Positions 4,563-5,710 of a stretch of DNA of 5,710 bases are shown here, one piece after another. The notes beneath the pieces are model-generated. The model was not told where the DNA came from. It saw only the letters and a list, made by a program, of their open reading frames with translations, and searched no databases. The DNA is from an uncultured Muribaculaceae bacterium (lineage in GTDB: Bacteria; Bacteroidota; Bacteroidia; Bacteroidales; Muribaculaceae). Location of the stretch: the NCBI GenBank assembly GCA_947173755.1, contig CAMWGM010000113.1:1-5710 (forward strand), given 5' to 3'. Within the stretch, counting starts at the first letter, position 1. Every line of letters starts with the position of its first letter. The position numbers and the translations under genes are program-made.

Positions 4563-5710
4563 ATGGAAATTTCTGTGCGTAGCCGTCAGGAGAAGATCAG
4601 GCGTTATGCAGTCTTCTTCGTCGCTCTGTTCATCATGTCGTTCGGAGTCAGTCTTGTCACGCGTTCGCTCCTCGGGACATCTCCGATCTCCAGTGTGCCT
4701 TATGTCTGGAGTCTCCACACTGTGCTTTCGATGGGAACATATATCATTATTCTCAACGTCATCCTCATCACGGCGCAGTGTCTGATGCTCGGAGTGAGGG
4801 GCATGAAAGAGAATAAGGTCGAACTCCTGATGCAGATTCCCGTCACGTTGCTTTTCGGAGTATTCATCGATGTCACCATGGCCATGCTCTCCCGATGGAA
4901 CCCCGATGCTTATTATCTTCGGCTTCTTTCATGTGTTGCGGGCTGTTGCATAATGGCAACAGGTATTTCTCTGGAAGTGGTTGCCGATGTCGCGATGAAT
5001 TCCGGCGAATATGTGCTTCAGATTGCATCAAAGAAACTCAGAAAGGAATTCGGTACGCTCAAAATCATGTTTGATGTCTCGCTTCTTGTCATTGCCGTTG
5101 GCTGCTCATGGATCTTTGCAGGAAGAATTGACGGAGTGCGTGAAGGTACGGTGATAGTCGCGGTCCTCACCGGTCCGCTGGTGCGGTTCATACGGCCGCG
5201 ACTGAGGTTTATCGAGCGGTGGGAGGAAGCACCTTCCGGAGATCACGCCCCGGTGATGTCAGAATCGGAGAAAGATCATGCCGGACAGCATGTCGTGATC
5301 ACGATCGGGCGCGAATATGGAAGCGGAGGCCACGAAATCGGCGAGATGATCGCACGGCAGATGGACATCCCGTTCTATGACAACGCGATGATGGAGATGG
5401 TGGCGAAAGAATCGGGTCTTAGCGAACAGATCGTGAGGGAATATGACCAGCGGCTCCCTCACTCGCTCCTCTACGAGATGATCACTCACGATTATACCGT
5501 GCCTGTCGAAAGATCCCTCTCCAGGAAAGATGCTCTTTTTGTGGCCCAGAGCCGCGTGATCCGCCGTCTCGCCCGCGAAGGTTCGTGTGTGATCGTCGGA
5601 CGCTGCTCCGACTATGTCCTCCGTGACAATCCTTCATGCATTCATATTTTCCTGCATGCCTCGGCGGCTTATAAGGCGGAGAGGGCAGTGGCTGATTACG
5701 GTCTTTCCCC
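4563..5710 (+). CDS. YczE/YitT-like membrane domain fused to cytidylate kinase-like domain (partial at right edge)
   Basis: The frame is open for 382 codons to the edge. Residues 1 to about 215 form a membrane domain with about six hydrophobic segments (roughly 15-33, 57-78, 88-110, 117-137, 170-187, 195-210). It has RSLLGTSPISSVPY (34-47) and MNSGEYVLQIASKK (145-158), which resemble the YczE/YitT (DUF6198-like) family of unknown transport or sensing role. A hydrophilic linker (about 218-242) leads to a soluble domain with VITIGREYGSGGHEIGEMIA (245-264), a P-loop of the kind seen in cytidylate kinase-like proteins (Cytidylate_kin2), then FYDNAMMEMVAKESGL (271-286) and VIVGRCSDYVLRDNP (343-357). 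The expected reaction, ATP-dependent phosphorylation of a nucleotide such as CMP, is not certain, since this subfamily differs from canonical Cmk. Continuous reading through the junction, with no stop or internal start context, supports a true fusion. The C-terminal end is missing. Confidence 0.85.
   Translation, partial: MEISVRSRQEKIRRYAVFFVALFIMSFGVSLVTRSLLGTSPISSVPYVWSLHTVLSMGTYIIILNVILITAQCLMLGVRGMKENKVELLMQIPVTLLFGVFIDVTMAMLSRWNPDAYYLRLLSCVAGCCIMATGISLEVVADVAMNSGEYVLQIASKKLRKEFGTLKIMFDVSLLVIAVGCSWIFAGRIDGVREGTVIVAVLTGPLVRFIRPRLRFIERWEEAPSGDHAPVMSESEKDHAGQHVVITIGREYGSGGHEIGEMIARQMDIPFYDNAMMEMVAKESGLSEQIVREYDQRLPHSLLYEMITHDYTVPVERSLSRKDALFVAQSRVIRRLAREGSCVIVGRCSDYVLRDNPSCIHIFLHASAAYKAERAVADYGLS

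Noticed and set aside
1..5710. CRISPR array, insertion sequence, tRNA or att site.
   Set aside because: No regularly spaced repeats, transposase, terminal inverted repeats, or tRNA-like fold was seen on either strand.

Overview
The window looks like chromosomal DNA from a member of the Bacteroidales, plausibly a Muribaculaceae-type gut organism, though the family is a guess. Four things point to Bacteroidota. The intergenic regions carry the phylum's promoter form, a -7 box TAnnTTTG with a -33 box TTTG about 20 bp upstream. Shine-Dalgarno sites are absent or weak. The one lipoprotein has an acidic SDDD stretch right after the lipobox cysteine. The protein families present (type B bL31, short Pta, YczE/YitT-cytidylate kinase fusion) also fit. 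Base composition is near 50% GC throughout, with no insertion sequence, tRNA, rRNA, CRISPR array or other clear sign of recent transfer.

Layout from left to right: (1) the 5' part of pta (phosphate acetyltransferase) on the minus strand, running off the left edge; (2) a 322-bp divergent intergenic region with a textbook pta promoter, a 14-bp perfect palindrome in the pta leader, and the promoter and roughly 100-nt leader of rpmE; (3) rpmE (type B ribosomal protein bL31), ending in a long hairpin terminator; (4) a small outer-membrane beta-barrel protein gene on the minus strand; (5) a compact region where two divergent promoters interleave; (6) a plus-strand pair, a SpoU/TrmH-type RNA 2'-O-methyltransferase followed 10 bp later by a 528-residue ABC-type ATPase with a C-terminal TOPRIM-like/DUF4435 domain; (7) a convergent surface-type lipoprotein gene on the minus strand; (8) the first 382 codons of a membrane-protein/cytidylate-kinase-like fusion gene on the plus strand, running off the right edge.

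Most of this is housekeeping: acetate metabolism, translation, RNA modification and envelope. The most interesting element is the two-gene transcription unit at 1722-3849. The second protein joins an ABC ATPase to a DUF4435-like TOPRIM nuclease domain. Those are the two components of PARIS-type anti-phage systems (AriA ATPase and AriB DUF4435 tRNA nuclease) and also resemble the OLD family. Its neighbour is predicted to methylate tRNA or rRNA. A link between the two through RNA is an inference; both could equally be ordinary core genes that share a promoter.
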